Of a stretch of DNA of 64,000 nt, positions 26,204 through 36,200 are shown one piece after another; within the stretch, counting starts at the first letter, position 1; each line of letters starts with the position of its first letter. Made by a program: the position numbers and the translations under genes. This DNA comes from Agrobacterium tumefaciens (lineage in GTDB: Bacteria; Pseudomonadota; Alphaproteobacteria; Rhizobiales; Rhizobiaceae), in assembly GCF_009649785.1 (NCBI RefSeq), contig NZ_WJOK01000015.1:62001-126000 (forward strand). Direction: 5' to 3'. Under the pieces are notes generated by a model. It did no database searches. It saw nothing but the letters and a program-made list of their open reading frames with translations, and was not told where the DNA came from.

Positions 26204-27079
26204 TCAACTTTCAATAGAAAGCCTAATACACCCAGACAGTCGTTGACCGGGCGAGATCGTCTCGACGCCGCGGCCATTTCGCTCTGGTTCCGGTAAGCCA
26301 AGCGCTCCGGCGACCATGGAAACGGGTTCAAGACAAAGATAGCGGTCCATACGGTGGGCAGCGAGATTGCTAAAAACAGGATCGGCCTCGAGCAACAGTG
26401 AAAAACTGTCAAAACCGATGCGCGCATATGACCAGTCGGTGAAGTGCAAGGTGTATCCCGTCGTAGCAGGAATGGTAGGTTTCGAGCGGGGCACCGCTTG
26501 CTGGCCGGTTGGCACGTTCTGTACATCGAGGGGATATTGCAGTTTGGCATCGGTGCTGGCGTCGCAGCCCAATTCTGCCGAAAAATAGGGATGCCAGCCA
26601 AGCGAAACCGGCACAGGCCGGTTTTCCAGATTGGTTATCGACAATTCCACCGTCAAACGGTTGCTTTCAAGCAAAAAAGATTGTTCAGCGCGGAAAGAAA
26701 ATGGCCACTCAGCATCCGCCTTATAGTCAAGCACCAGCGTGCACTGATCGGCCGCCAGGCTGGAAATATCCCACGATCGTCGGTGAGCAGGTCCATGCAT
26801 GGCATCAGGCGAAAGGGCGGGATGTGGAAGAAGGTCGTGGCGGATATCCGCGTGAACGAATGAGCTGCCATATAACCTGTTGTGGTAAGGAATGAGCGGA
26901 TAGGCACCTGCCCTCGGCCAGTTGAACGGGTCAAAAGACTCCCCCGCTGTCGGCACCAGGATATCGCCGTGATCCTCGTAGTGCAGATGCGTCATCCTTC
27001 CACCCCAGGAAGGGTGGAGGCGGGCCGAAAGCTGCCTGAAGGCAATCGTAACCGTTTCAGGCAAAAGCATATGAGCCAT
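26204..27079 (-). CDS. Aldose 1-epimerase (mutarotase) family protein
   Basis: About 291 residues in the galactose-mutarotase-like fold. Family marks are YPLIPYHNRLYGSSF (substrate-binding N-R pair), SLGWHPYFSAEL holding the conserved His, and DWSYARIGFDSFS. The likely catalytic Glu is in the C-terminal LCLEPVSM. It interconverts alpha and beta anomers of a free sugar. The start at 27079, or three codons later, overlaps the end of the dehydratase gene, so the two are co-translated. In this operon it would feed a missing aldose dehydrogenase. The sugar is unknown. Confidence 0.8.
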   Translation of the reverse strand: MAHMLLPETVTIAFRQLSARLHPSWGGRMTHLHYEDHGDILVPTAGESFDPFNWPRAGAYPLIPYHNRLYGSSFVHADIRHDLLPHPALSPDAMHGPAHRRSWDISSLAADQCTLVLDYKADAEWPFSFRAEQSFLLESNRLTVELSITNLENRPVPVSLGWHPYFSAELGCDASTDAKLQYPLDVQNVPTGQQAVPRSKPTIPATTGYTLHFTDWSYARIGFDSFSLLLEADPVFSNLAAHRMDRYLCLEPVSMVAGALGLPEPERNGRGVETISPGQRLSGCIRLSIES

Positions 27080-28244
27080 CAGGCCGTTTCGGCACGCGTC
27101 GCTGCCAGTGAACATAGCCATCTTCCTGCATGGCCTTTTCATCCATCTCGACTCCCCAACCCGGTCGGTCCGGCCTCAGTTCCAGGTATCCATCCTTTGG
27201 CAAATAAGGGTCGACAACATAGCGCGTTTCATCCTCGCGTTTTTCGAGGTCGGTGCCGCCATAAACATAGCACTGCCCTTTCGGCAGCCTGTATTCAAGA
27301 ATACGGAAATTCTGTTGGGCGGCGGAGAAATGCACGTTGACGGCGGTGGCGAGCGGCCCCATCGGGTTGTGCGGTGCGATGCTGACGAAATGCGCCTCTG
27401 CAAGCGTGGCGATGCGGCGCATTTCCGAAATACCACCGACAACGCAGATGTCGGGTTGAATGATATCGGCGCCCCGGACTTGCAGAAGACGCAGGAAGTC
27501 ATTGCGGTTGTAAAGACTTTCACCCGTTGCCAGCGTGCAGTTCAGCCCCTGCTTCAGGTCTCCCCACATCTCGATATTTTCCGGACGCAACGGCTCTTCG
27601 AAAAATAGCGGATCGTAAGGGGCAAGCGCATTACCCAGTTGACGAGCGGCAGCAGGCTCGAAAATCTTGGCATGCGCGTCGAAGGCAATATCGTAGTCGG
27701 GCCGCACGGTTTCGCGAAGCGAGCGGAAATATTCGGCTGAACTGCGCACCACCTCACCCCAGCGATGGGCGTGAATATCGACGCGCCATGGGCTTAGCTT
27801 GAAGGCTGTGAACCCCCAGTCTTCGTTGAGACGATCGAATTCTTCCCTTGCCGCCGGCGCATCCGGTGCCGTGTAGACGCCGGCGTAAACCTTGATACGA
27901 TCACGCACTTCACCGCCCAAAAGCTTGTAGACAGGCACCCCCGCCGCCTTGGCGGCAAGGTCCCAGAGGCAATGGTCAAGGGCTGAGATTGCCGAAAGAC
28001 CAAGTGCTCCGGGCGGAAAGCGGTTTTGTTGGAGGAGAAGATTGTAGAGATACTCGACCCGAGTCGGATCCTGCCCGGCAAGGAAGCCGTAGAGGTAATC
28101 CAGAACCGGGGGCAATGCGAGATCGGGGCCGTGATTGTAGCATTCGCCCCAGCCGGTCAAACCGTCATCGGTATCGAGAGCGACGATAACGCGGGGGCGG
28201 TCCTTGTCGCGGGTAACGAATACCCGCATGCGATCGATTTTCAT
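27057..28244 (-). CDS. Enolase-superfamily dehydratase, galactonate/mannonate dehydratase type
   Basis: A 395-residue enzyme. The metal and base residues are D189 with H191 (AFDAHAKI), E215 or E216 (FFEEPL), E242 (TGESLYN) and H292 (IAPHNPMGP). A histidine two residues after the first metal ligand is characteristic of the galactonate and mannonate dehydratase branch. The enzyme should turn an aldonate into its 2-keto-3-deoxy acid. The start at 28244 follows GAGGAAG. It is the gene between the peptide-type transporter and the mutarotase. The product would pass to the DapA-like enzyme at 36201-37097. Confidence 0.85.
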   Translation of the reverse strand: MKIDRMRVFVTRDKDRPRVIVALDTDDGLTGWGECYNHGPDLALPPVLDYLYGFLAGQDPTRVEYLYNLLLQQNRFPPGALGLSAISALDHCLWDLAAKAAGVPVYKLLGGEVRDRIKVYAGVYTAPDAPAAREEFDRLNEDWGFTAFKLSPWRVDIHAHRWGEVVRSSAEYFRSLRETVRPDYDIAFDAHAKIFEPAAARQLGNALAPYDPLFFEEPLRPENIEMWGDLKQGLNCTLATGESLYNRNDFLRLLQVRGADIIQPDICVVGGISEMRRIATLAEAHFVSIAPHNPMGPLATAVNVHFSAAQQNFRILEYRLPKGQCYVYGGTDLEKREDETRYVVDPYLPKDGYLELRPDRPGWGVEMDEKAMQEDGYVHWQRRVPKRPDGSYAFA

Positions 28245-28288
28245 GCTTTGGTCTTCCTCTTGAATTGCGAGAAGCAACAGCCGCGCTG

Positions 28289-30013
28289 TTATCTGGCAGC
28301 AGCTCCGTTCTTGATCTCGGGCGGCTCGACGTAGCGGAACCTTCTCGTGCGGTCGCGGTCGCGCGGATCCGGGCGCGGAATGGCCGACAGAAGTGCCTGC
28401 GTATAAGGGTGATCCGGCGCGTTGCAGACTTTTTCGGCGTCTCCCACCTCAACAAGCTTGCCGCGATACATCACTCCGACGCGGTCGCACATGTATCTGA
28501 TGACGCCGATGTCATGGCTGATGAAGATGTAAGCCAGGCCAAGTTCGTCCTGCAGCCGCATGAGCAGGTCCAGCACCTGGAAACGCACCGAAACATCGAG
28601 CGCCGATGTCGCCTCATCCGCAACGATGATGCGCGGCCGGAGCGTGATGGCGCGGGCGATACCGATGCGTTGGCGCTGGCCGCCGGAAAAGGCGTGTGGG
28701 TAACGCTCACGTCCGGCCGGGTCCAGACCCACCTGCTCCATCAGGGCGCAGACGCGCTCATCCAGTTCCTTGCCTTTCGCAATGCCGTTGACCAGCAGCG
28801 GCTCGCCGATGACCTGTGCCACCGTCATGCGCGGATTGAGCGAACCGAACGGATCCTGAAAAACCATGCGCAACTCACGCCGCGCCGCTTTCAGCTCCGC
28901 ACCTTCGATTTTGGCAAGATCGACCACCGTGCCATCCGCCCGGCGATAGCGCATCTCGCCCCCGGTCGGATCGTAGAGGCGCATGATCGAGCGGCCCATG
29001 GTGGTCTTGCCGGAGCCGCTTTCGCCGACGATGCCGAGCGTTTCGCCCGGAAGCAGCTTGATCGACACGCCATCCAGCGCCTTCATCTCACCGAAGTGCA
29101 TCGAGAGGTCGTTTACTTCCAGGATAGGCGCCGCGGCAAGATCGAGCGGCGGGCGGGCCAGCCGGATTTCCGCCTTCTGCTCCAACTTCAGAACCGAGCC
29201 GATCAGCATACGCGTATAGGGGTCTTGCGGATTGTGGAATATTTCATCGACAGTGCCATATTCCTTGGCGACGCCGTGATGCATGACCAGCACGTCATCG
29301 GCAATCTGCGCCACCACGCCCATGTCGTGGGTGATGAACAGCACCGCCATGCCATGCGCCTTTTGCAGCCGCGATATCAGGTCGAGGATTTCGGCCTGCG
29401 TCGTGACGTCCAGCGCGGTTGTCGGTTCGTCGGCGATCAACAGTTGCGGTTTGCAGGCCAGCGCCATGGCGATCATGGCGCGCTGGCGCATGCCGCCGGA
29501 ATATTGGAAGGCATAACGATCCAGCGCCTTTTCGGGGTTGGGAATTTCCACCTGTCGCAGCAGCTCGATGGCTTCCGCCCGGGCCTGCGCCTTGCTCATC
29601 TTCAAGTGCAGCCGCAGAACTTCGGTGATCTGATCACCGACGGTATGCACCGGCGACAGCGACGACATCGGCTCTTGAAAAATCATCGCGATGTCTGCGC
29701 CGCGCACCGAGCGGATGGCCCGGCTGCGCGGATCGAGCTTTGCGAGATCCAGCGACGTGCCGTCGGCACGGTTGAGGATGATCGACCCGGAAGCGATGTA
29801 ACCGGGGCTGTCGATGATCTGCAGGATCGAGCGGGCGGTGACGGATTTGCCGGAACCGCTTTCGCCCACAACGCAGAGCGTCTTGCCGGGATCGATGGAA
29901 AAAGACAGATCGTTTACCGCGCGGAAAATGCCGTTTCGCACGGGAAATTCGGTGACCAGATTGCGGACGTCAAGCAGCGGTCGGTCTGGCTTCATGGAGA
30001 GAATATCGCTCAT
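28289..30013 (-). CDS. Peptide-type ABC transporter ATPase, fused double domain (DppD-DppF / GsiA-like)
   Basis: A 574-residue protein with two full ATPase domains. The first has Walker [17 protein letters not shown], signature [17 protein letters not shown] and Walker [14 protein letters not shown]. The second has [31 protein letters not shown] and [13 protein letters not shown]; its Walker B has Ala for the usual Pro. The second domain carries the oligopeptide-type C-terminal segment around [17 protein letters not shown] 30013 follows GTGAGG; GTG 30025 overlaps the permease stop and is an alternative. It powers the DppB/DppC-type channel encoded upstream. Confidence 0.93.
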   Translation of the reverse strand: MSDILSMKPDRPLLDVRNLVTEFPVRNGIFRAVNDLSFSIDPGKTLCVVGESGSGKSVTARSILQIIDSPGYIASGSIILNRADGTSLDLAKLDPRSRAIRSVRGADIAMIFQEPMSSLSPVHTVGDQITEVLRLHLKMSKAQARAEAIELLRQVEIPNPEKALDRYAFQYSGGMRQRAMIAMALACKPQLLIADEPTTALDVTTQAEILDLISRLQKAHGMAVLFITHDMGVVAQIADDVLVMHHGVAKEYGTVDEIFHNPQDPYTRMLIGSVLKLEQKAEIRLARPPLDLAAAPILEVNDLSMHFGEMKALDGVSIKLLPGETLGIVGESGSGKTTMGRSIMRLYDPTGGEMRYRRADGTVVDLAKIEGAELKAARRELRMVFQDPFGSLNPRMTVAQVIGEPLLVNGIAKGKELDERVCALMEQVGLDPAGRERYPHAFSGGQRQRIGIARAITLRPRIIVADEATSALDVSVRFQVLDLLMRLQDELGLAYIFISHDIGVIRYMCDRVGVMYRGKLVEVGDAEKVCNAPDHPYTQALLSAIPRPDPRDRDRTRRFRYVEPPEIKNGAAAR

Positions 30014-30021
30014 CCGGGGCC

Positions 30022-31146
30022 TCACTTGTTATAGGGGTCGGCTGCGTCACGCAGACCGTCACCGAGCAGATTGAGCGCCATGACGGCAACGACAACAGCT
30101 ACGCCGGGCAGGAACAGCCACGGCGCGGTTGCGATCGAGCGAATATTCTGCGCCTCGCGAAGCAGCACGCCCCAGGAAATGGTCGGCGGCTGGAGGCCAA
30201 GACCGAGGAAGGACAGCGAGGTTTCCGCAAGGATCATCGCCGGAACGGCAAGCGTGACCGAGGCGATGATGTGGCTCGAAAAACTCGGCAGCATATGGCG
30301 GAAAATGATGCGCCCTTCCGGCACGCCATCCAGCCGGGCCGCCGCCACGAACTCTTCCGTCCTCAGTGACAGGAACCTGCCGCGCACGACGCGGGCAAGC
30401 TGCGCCCAGCCGGTCAAGGACAGGATGATGGTGATCATCATATATTGCAGCGTTGCCGGCCAACCCTGCGGCAGGGCAGCCGCAAGCGCCAGCCAGATGG
30501 GAATGGTCGGCAGCGACAAAACGAAGTCGATGACGCGCTGCATGACAAAATCGATGCGGCCGCCGTAATAACCGGAGATACCGCCCAGAACGACACCGAG
30601 AAGCAGCGAGAAAAACACGCCGACGAGACCGATGGACAGCGAAATTTGCGAGCCCTGTACTACCCGGCTGAAAACATCACGGCCAAGGCGATCCGCGCCG
30701 AAAAGGAAGAGCGGTCGGGTCTTGTCGGTCGAGGCCAGCAGATGGATATCCGTGGTGAACAGGCCGAGCACCGAATATTCGTAGCCGCGACCGAATAGCT
30801 GGATCGGGATTTTCTTGGCCGTATCTTCGACGAATACCGCCGCCAGCGTTTCAGGATCACGCGTCAGCTTCAGCGGATAATAATGCAGACCAAGGGAGAG
30901 GCCGTCCGTCGTATCGATGAAATGCACACGTTGCGGCGGATGGAAGGTGGCGCGCGCATTCTGCAGAACCGGATCGTTGATGGCGAAGAAACCTGGCAAA
31001 AGCGCGACGATATACATGGCGATGGTGACGAACAGGGCGGCCATGGCCAGCCTGTGGCGCTTGAACGCCCACCAGATCAGTTGCCATTGCGAGGCGACGG
31101 CAGCGCGGTCCGGCCGGGTATTGGTGGTGATGGCGATATCGCTCAT
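30022..31146 (-). CDS. Peptide-type ABC transporter permease (DppC/OppC type)
   Basis: A 374-residue inner-membrane permease. An N-terminal helix (about 33-53) is followed by a long periplasmic loop of about 130 residues, then five membrane segments. The EAA-type loop reads [29 protein letters not shown]. The periplasmic insert is longer than in classical OppC proteins and resembles carbohydrate-type members of the family. It forms the channel with the DppB-type protein whose gene ends nine bases upstream. Confidence 0.92.
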   Translation of the reverse strand: MSDIAITTNTRPDRAAVASQWQLIWWAFKRHRLAMAALFVTIAMYIVALLPGFFAINDPVLQNARATFHPPQRVHFIDTTDGLSLGLHYYPLKLTRDPETLAAVFVEDTAKKIPIQLFGRGYEYSVLGLFTTDIHLLASTDKTRPLFLFGADRLGRDVFSRVVQGSQISLSIGLVGVFFSLLLGVVLGGISGYYGGRIDFVMQRVIDFVLSLPTIPIWLALAAALPQGWPATLQYMMITIILSLTGWAQLARVVRGRFLSLRTEEFVAAARLDGVPEGRIIFRHMLPSFSSHIIASVTLAVPAMILAETSLSFLGLGLQPPTISWGVLLREAQNIRSIATAPWLFLPGVAVVVAVMALNLLGDGLRDAADPYNK

Positions 31147-31155
31147 GGCGCCCTC

Positions 31156-32142
31156 CTATTCGAGACGGATGCGCGGATCGACCAGCGCAAGAAGGATGTC
31201 GCTGATGAGTGATCCGATCAACGTCAATCCGCAGATCAAAAGCACAAAGGCGCCGGCGAGATACATGTCCTGCGCCATCAGCGACTGCAAAAGCAGCGGC
31301 GCTGCCGTCGGCAGATTGAGCACGATAGCAACCACAACCGAGCCTGAAATGAGATTGGGCAACAGCCATGCAATCGTGGAAATGAATGGGTTGAGCGCAA
31401 TTCTCAAAGGATATTTCGTCAGCAGCCGGAACTCGGACAATCCCTTTGCGCGCGCGGTGGTCACGTAGGGTTTGGGTAATTCGTCCAGCATGTTTGCGCG
31501 CATGACGCGGATGAGGCTTGCCGTGGAGGACACCGCGAGGATCGCAACTGGTAGCCAGATGTGGGCCATCAGATCCATCATCTTGGCGATGCTCCACGAA
31601 GCAGTCTCGTACTCCGCCGAAAACAGCCCTCCGACATCGGCCCCAAATTCCACCGCCGCGACATACATCAGCACCAGCGCCAGAAGGAATGACGGTATGG
31701 AAAGGCCGAAAAAGGAGAAGGCGGTAAAAAGATAATCGCCGATTGAATATTTGCGCACGGCGGAGAAGACGCCGATCGGAAGTGCGATGGCCCAGGTTGC
31801 GAGAAGGCTTGCTATGGCCAGAACCAGCGTCAGCGCCATGCGCTCCCAGATGAGGCCGGAAACAGGCTGCTGCCATTCGAACGAGATGCCAAAATCGCCG
31901 CGACTGATGATGCCCCATATCCATTTGAGATATTGCACGATCATCGGGTCATCGAGCCCGAAGCGCTCTCGCAGTTGCGCCGCCGTATTGTGGTCTATGA
32001 CTTCGTTGGACGCAGCAAGCGTGGCGATGTAAGTCGTCACGTAGTCACCGGGTGGCAGCTGGATCAGTACAAAGGCAAGAAAACTGACGGCGAACAGGGA
32101 CGGTATCATCCACAGCAGGCGTTTTACGATAAATAGCAGCAT
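31156..32142 (-). CDS. Peptide-type ABC transporter permease (DppB/OppB type)
   Basis: A 328-residue permease beginning LFIVKRLLWMIPSLFAVSFLAFVLIQLPPGDYV, the family start with one membrane helix followed by a periplasmic segment. The EAA-type loop reads YVTTARAKGLSEFRLLTKYPLRIALNPFI. ATG 32142 is used since the first helix begins there; the frame is open nine codons further upstream. It pairs with the DppC-type permease. Confidence 0.92.
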   Translation of the reverse strand: MLLFIVKRLLWMIPSLFAVSFLAFVLIQLPPGDYVTTYIATLAASNEVIDHNTAAQLRERFGLDDPMIVQYLKWIWGIISRGDFGISFEWQQPVSGLIWERMALTLVLAIASLLATWAIALPIGVFSAVRKYSIGDYLFTAFSFFGLSIPSFLLALVLMYVAAVEFGADVGGLFSAEYETASWSIAKMMDLMAHIWLPVAILAVSSTASLIRVMRANMLDELPKPYVTTARAKGLSEFRLLTKYPLRIALNPFISTIAWLLPNLISGSVVVAIVLNLPTAAPLLLQSLMAQDMYLAGAFVLLICGLTLIGSLISDILLALVDPRIRLE

Positions 32143-32262
32143 GACGTTCTCGCAATCACGTTTTACCACACGCGCCGCCTTCCACTACGAGACGGCTTGC
32201 GGGTGGTCGAAGCAACCTGAGAGGCGCCGCCGCGTTGATGAAGCGACGCCCATGTGGCGGTG

Positions 32263-34212
32263 TCAGCTTGTGAAGGTGAACTGTTGCGGCAACGCCGGGC
32301 CGGGGTTGGGCCATGACCAGCTGTCGGGTTCTTTCTCCGGCACGTTGCGAAGGTTGTTGCGGATAATACCAAAACCACCAACGGCAAGGCAAAGACCGAT
32401 CGTCTCGAACTCTTCCGCCGCGATATCGAAGATTTCCTTCATCTTCTCGCCGCGCTTGACAAGGTCGGCCGTCGAACGCGCTTCATCGAACAGTTTGAAG
32501 CGCTTCTTCTGGCTTTCCGGCGGCTCTTCCCCCTTCTGCCCGTTGGATGTGTACCAAAGCGCCCACGGAATGGCGTAGCGCGACCCCTGCGGGTGGAACG
32601 CGAAGAAGTCACGCGGGTCGAGCATCGGATCGAGACCGCCCGGACCCGGCCAGACCGCCGCATCATGGGCGTTATCATCGCCGCGTGTGTAGTACAGCGC
32701 GCGTTCGATGGTGTTGACCTTGATATCGACGCCGATTTGCGCCCACTGCGCCTTCACCAGTTCGAGCGCATCGACCAGATCGGGATAGAGTGTCGGGATC
32801 ACATCGATCGAGAAGAAAATCGGCTGGCCATCAGGCCGGAGCCGCATGCCGTTACCGTTCTTCTTGTCGTAACCCGCCTTGTCGAGAAGATCGTTCGCCT
32901 TGGCGACATCGTATTCGGTGTTCTGACGCGCCAGCTTTTCGTGATACCAGGGATGTGTCGGGCGCGGCCCGGCCTGATAGCCCTCGCTCTGGCCGAAATA
33001 GACGATGTCGATGATTTCCTGGCGGTTGAGCGCGATGGACAGCGCCTGACGGAACGACTTGTCGCCGAACATCTTGCGCATCTCAGGGTCTTTGTGGGTG
33101 ATGTTGAGGTAGATCTGGCACTGCTGCGCAGCCGATGGCACCAGCGTCAACAGACGGTAATCGCCCTTTTTCATGTTCTGCGACAGCGTCGGCTTGTTGG
33201 CGAGAACGCTGATATGGCGTTCCTGAATGTCGATCTTGCCGGAGATGACGTTCAGCATCAGCGATTCGACATCCTGCGAAATGCCGAAATTGACTTCGTT
33301 GATATAGGGAAGCTGGTTGCCTTCCGTATCGACCTGCCAGAAGTAAGGATTGCGTGTCATGACCACACGGGTCGCGCCGCCGGAATAGGGTTCCTTGACC
33401 ACCCACGGGTCGAGCGTCGGCTTGTCGACATTCGACCAGCGCGACGGAATTTCGATGTCGCCGCACTTGGCGCGGAACAGTTCCGTCCAGCTGGACACGC
33501 CAGCCGCCTTGACGTCGGCATCGAGCGCCGTGTTGTATTTCGGCAGGAACTTGCTGCAATAATGCTTGGCAAACAGCGTCGGATGCTGGCCGAGCGGCGT
33601 GGCGAGGTTTTCCAGATAGAGCGCGTTTGGCGCTGCGAATTTGAACCTGACCGTGAAATCATCGACTTTCTCGACATCGACCGCCTTACCGGCGACGGAG
33701 AGCTGCGCCGGGGTAGCGCTGTAAAGCTCCTTGTTCTTGATGCAGTCCTCGATGGCGAACACCACGTCATCTGCGGTAAAGGGATGTCCATCAGACCATT
33801 TAGCGCCCTGCAACAGATGGAAGGTGAACTGCGAGGCGTCGTCATTGACCTCCCATTTCTCGGCAAGGTTGGGCAGAACTTCGGTGAAATCCATGTTCCA
33901 GCGCACTAGCCCCTGGTTGCCGACCATGCGCAGGATGCCGTTATGGTCCGACGAACCGCGCAGGCCGCGGCGCAATGTGCCGCCATAGGTGCCGATCTTT
34001 TCATGCGGCGTCACCACCATCGGATTTTTTGGCAGACGTTCCGCCAATGGCGGCAGTTTGCCGTCTTTTACCAGGGCAGCCAGTTCCGGCGCTTCCTTGC
34101 CGGCAGCAGCCAGGGCCGAGCTCCCGATGACGGACACGGCGGCGACGCCGCCAAGCCCAGCCATAAAGGTTCGGCGCGTCACGCCCAGTGAAAATTTATC
34201 GCCATCGCGCAT
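32263..34212 (-). CDS. Substrate-binding protein of a peptide-type ABC transporter, Tat-exported
   Basis: A 649-residue binding protein of the SBP_bac_5 family. The N-terminus has a twin-arginine signal, VTRRTFMAGLGGVAAVSVIG. The mature part has GTYGGTLRRGL and the family motif LAEKWEVNDDASQFTFHLLQGAKWSDGHPFTADDVVFA, later FRQALSIALNRQEII. It is about 100 residues longer than typical dipeptide-binding proteins, as in members that bind oligosaccharides or glycosides. In a sugar-acid cluster the ligand is more probably carbohydrate than peptide. It is the promoter-proximal gene of the leftward operon. Confidence 0.9.
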   Translation of the reverse strand: MRDGDKFSLGVTRRTFMAGLGGVAAVSVIGSSALAAAGKEAPELAALVKDGKLPPLAERLPKNPMVVTPHEKIGTYGGTLRRGLRGSSDHNGILRMVGNQGLVRWNMDFTEVLPNLAEKWEVNDDASQFTFHLLQGAKWSDGHPFTADDVVFAIEDCIKNKELYSATPAQLSVAGKAVDVEKVDDFTVRFKFAAPNALYLENLATPLGQHPTLFAKHYCSKFLPKYNTALDADVKAAGVSSWTELFRAKCGDIEIPSRWSNVDKPTLDPWVVKEPYSGGATRVVMTRNPYFWQVDTEGNQLPYINEVNFGISQDVESLMLNVISGKIDIQERHISVLANKPTLSQNMKKGDYRLLTLVPSAAQQCQIYLNITHKDPEMRKMFGDKSFRQALSIALNRQEIIDIVYFGQSEGYQAGPRPTHPWYHEKLARQNTEYDVAKANDLLDKAGYDKKNGNGMRLRPDGQPIFFSIDVIPTLYPDLVDALELVKAQWAQIGVDIKVNTIERALYYTRGDDNAHDAAVWPGPGGLDPMLDPRDFFAFHPQGSRYAIPWALWYTSNGQKGEEPPESQKKRFKLFDEARSTADLVKRGEKMKEIFDIAAEEFETIGLCLAVGGFGIIRNNLRNVPEKEPDSWSWPNPGPALPQQFTFTS

Positions 34213-34511
34213 CGACTATCCTCCCAAAAAATCACCGGCAGCGAGACAGCTTTCACCGAACCGCAACAGCCTCCCGGCCAGCCAGCACACCGATCCTCCA
34301 CCGGCAGGGCAGACCATATGGGCGTTTTCAGATGATTACAAGTATTGACAGATTTTTACATATTTTTTATTCGTAGACCGGTTTTTGCGGTCAGGTTTGA
34401 GGAAAGAACCGGCACGACAGTAACCACGTTCATGAAAACCCCGGTATTTCTGTTGCGATTGAAATGCAGGAAACCCATTAACTTCAGCGATTTGCAACGG
34501 AAGGGCTGCTG
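34213..34511. promoter_or_regulatory. Divergent promoter region of the second sugar-acid cluster
   Basis: About 300 bases between the leftward transporter operon and the rightward GntR regulator. The stretch around 34325-34375 is strongly A+T rich compared with its surroundings and is the likely promoter area. I saw no convincing palindromic GntR operator. Confidence 0.5.
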
Positions 34512-35231
34512 ATGGACAATCAAACCGCATCCGCCGCCGCTCGCGGCGAGACTCGCTTGAGCGACATCATCTACGAAAAGATCATCGGAATGATTTCTGA
34601 TGGGCGGTTTCCCGTGAACGAGCGGTTGCCGTCGGAGCAAAATCTGGCTTCCCTGTTCGGGGCTTCCCGGCCTGTGGTGCGCGAAGCGCTGGAGCGGCTG
34701 CGCAACGACGGGCTTATCGTTTCGCAGAAAGGTTCCGGCTCCTATGTGCGCCAGCAACCGGATTCATCCGTGTTGCAGCAGGTTCCTGTCGGCTCGCTTG
34801 CCGATGTGCAGCGTTTCTTCGAGTTCCGGTCCGGCCTTGAGTCTGCAGCCGCCGAACTTGCAGCACGCAGTTGGCAGGCGGCCGACAAAGCCCGCATCGA
34901 ACAGGCCATTACCGCGCTGGAACAGTGTCTTGCGCGCAACGATCTTGGTGCGGAGGAGGACTTTGCCCTGCACGAAGCCATTGCGAAAGCGAGCCATAAC
35001 CAGTTCCACATCACCGTGCGGATCTGGTTCAAGCCGCATTTCGCGATCGGCCAGTCGGTGACACGCAGCCTCAGCCTCAAGCGCACGCCGCAACATGTGC
35101 GCGAGGTACAGAACGAACATACGGCAATCGTGGAAGCGATTTTTGCGCGCCAGGAACAGGCCGCGCATGACGCAATGAAAGATCACATCCTAAAGGCCCG
35201 TGCCCGCATGTTTCAGGGCGTCGGCAGCTAG
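34512..35231 (+). CDS. GntR-family (FadR subgroup) transcriptional regulator
   Basis: A 239-residue regulator. The N-terminal winged helix reads IIYEKIIGMISDGRFPVNERLPSEQNLASLFGASRPVVREALERLRNDGLIVSQKGSGSYV, the GntR signature. The C-terminal all-helical FCD domain contains FEFRSGLESAAAELAARSW and FALHEAIAKASHN, which normally provides Asp/His metal ligands. Such proteins sense sugar acids or organic acids. Placed between the divergent halves of the cluster, it most likely controls both. ATG 34512 follows GGAAGGG. Confidence 0.9.
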   Translation: MDNQTASAAARGETRLSDIIYEKIIGMISDGRFPVNERLPSEQNLASLFGASRPVVREALERLRNDGLIVSQKGSGSYVRQQPDSSVLQQVPVGSLADVQRFFEFRSGLESAAAELAARSWQAADKARIEQAITALEQCLARNDLGAEEDFALHEAIAKASHNQFHITVRIWFKPHFAIGQSVTRSLSLKRTPQHVREVQNEHTAIVEAIFARQEQAAHDAMKDHILKARARMFQGVGS

Positions 35232-35286
35232 AACCGTTTTTCCACATTTCAAAAGGCGAGCCATACAGGGCAAGGGAAAATAATCA

Positions 35287-36168
35287 GTGATCCAGCCACG
35301 CATCATAGAGCCGAAACTCCGCTCTCTCATCGACACGCCGTTGAAGGTCGGCGAATCACCGGCATGGGATGAGCGTACCGGGAATCTGTGGTTCGTCGAC
35401 ATTCTCGCCCCCGCCATTTTCTGCCTGCATCCGGGCGGCAAACTCGACAGATACGAAATGCCCGCCCAGGTGGGATGCCTCGGTCTTTGCGACAATGGCC
35501 TTGTTGTGGCGGGCCTCAAGACGGGCGTGCACCTTCTAGACCCCGCAAACGGCGCGCTCAAACTGCTGTGCGATCCGGACGAAGGACGAGCAGACAGCCG
35601 TCTCAACGACGGCAAGGTCGGCCCCGATGGCCATTTCTGGGTGGGAACCCGCGACGAGGCTGCCGTGCAGACAGGAAATGCCCGCCTCTATCGTATCGCG
35701 CCGGATGGCGGCGTCGAGCTTGTCATCAATGGCGATATGTTCACATCGAACGGGCTTGCCTGGAGTCTGGACGGAACGCGCATGTATCATTCCGATAGCA
35801 GCGGTCTGATGTATCAGGCGTTCGATTTCGATGTCGCGACGGGCAGGCTCGGTCCAGCCGAACGCCTGCACGATTTCGCACCCGACGAAGGCAGGCCTGA
35901 TGGCGCGGCGACCGATTGCGAAGGCTGTTACTGGAGCGCCGGCGTTCAGGCCGGGCGTCTCAACCGCTTTTCGCCGGAGGGCGAACTGTTTGAGATATAC
36001 AGGTTGCCGTTCAAAGGGCCGACCATGCCATGTTTCGGCGGCCCGGACCTCAAAACGATCTATCTCACGAGTCTTGTGACCGAGACGAACGGAACAACCA
36101 CCCCAGGTACGCTTGTTGCGTTTGATGTGCCTGTCGCGGGCGTAGCCGTTCACAAATTTTCTATCTGA
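35287..36168 (+). CDS. SMP-30/gluconolactonase-family lactonase
   Basis: A 293-residue six-bladed propeller. The conserved metal ligands are visible: E in VGESPAWDERTGNLWFVDI, N in DSRLNDGKVGPDGHFWVGT, N in FTSNGLAWSLDGTRMYHSDS, and the catalytic D of that last motif. It hydrolyses aldono-lactones to aldonates, the step between an aldose dehydrogenase and the dehydratase at 27057-28244. The start is GTG 35287 with GGGAAAA upstream. It follows the regulator by 55 bp and precedes the DapA-like gene by 32 bp, so the three probably form one unit. Confidence 0.88.
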   Translation: MIQPRIIEPKLRSLIDTPLKVGESPAWDERTGNLWFVDILAPAIFCLHPGGKLDRYEMPAQVGCLGLCDNGLVVAGLKTGVHLLDPANGALKLLCDPDEGRADSRLNDGKVGPDGHFWVGTRDEAAVQTGNARLYRIAPDGGVELVINGDMFTSNGLAWSLDGTRMYHSDSSGLMYQAFDFDVATGRLGPAERLHDFAPDEGRPDGAATDCEGCYWSAGVQAGRLNRFSPEGELFEIYRLPFKGPTMPCFGGPDLKTIYLTSLVTETNGTTTPGTLVAFDVPVAGVAVHKFSI

Positions 36169-36200
36169 AGATGCCCTTCGATTTTTAAGGAAACCAGTTG

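Noticed and set aside
28265-30034. Rightward 589-codon frame across the double ATPase gene
   Set aside because: It is the mirror of the fused ATPase, a common effect of G+C-rich codon use. The ATPase motifs on the minus strand decide the coding strand.
32593-33909. Rightward 438-codon frame
   Set aside because: It is antisense to the peptide-type binding protein and has no family features.
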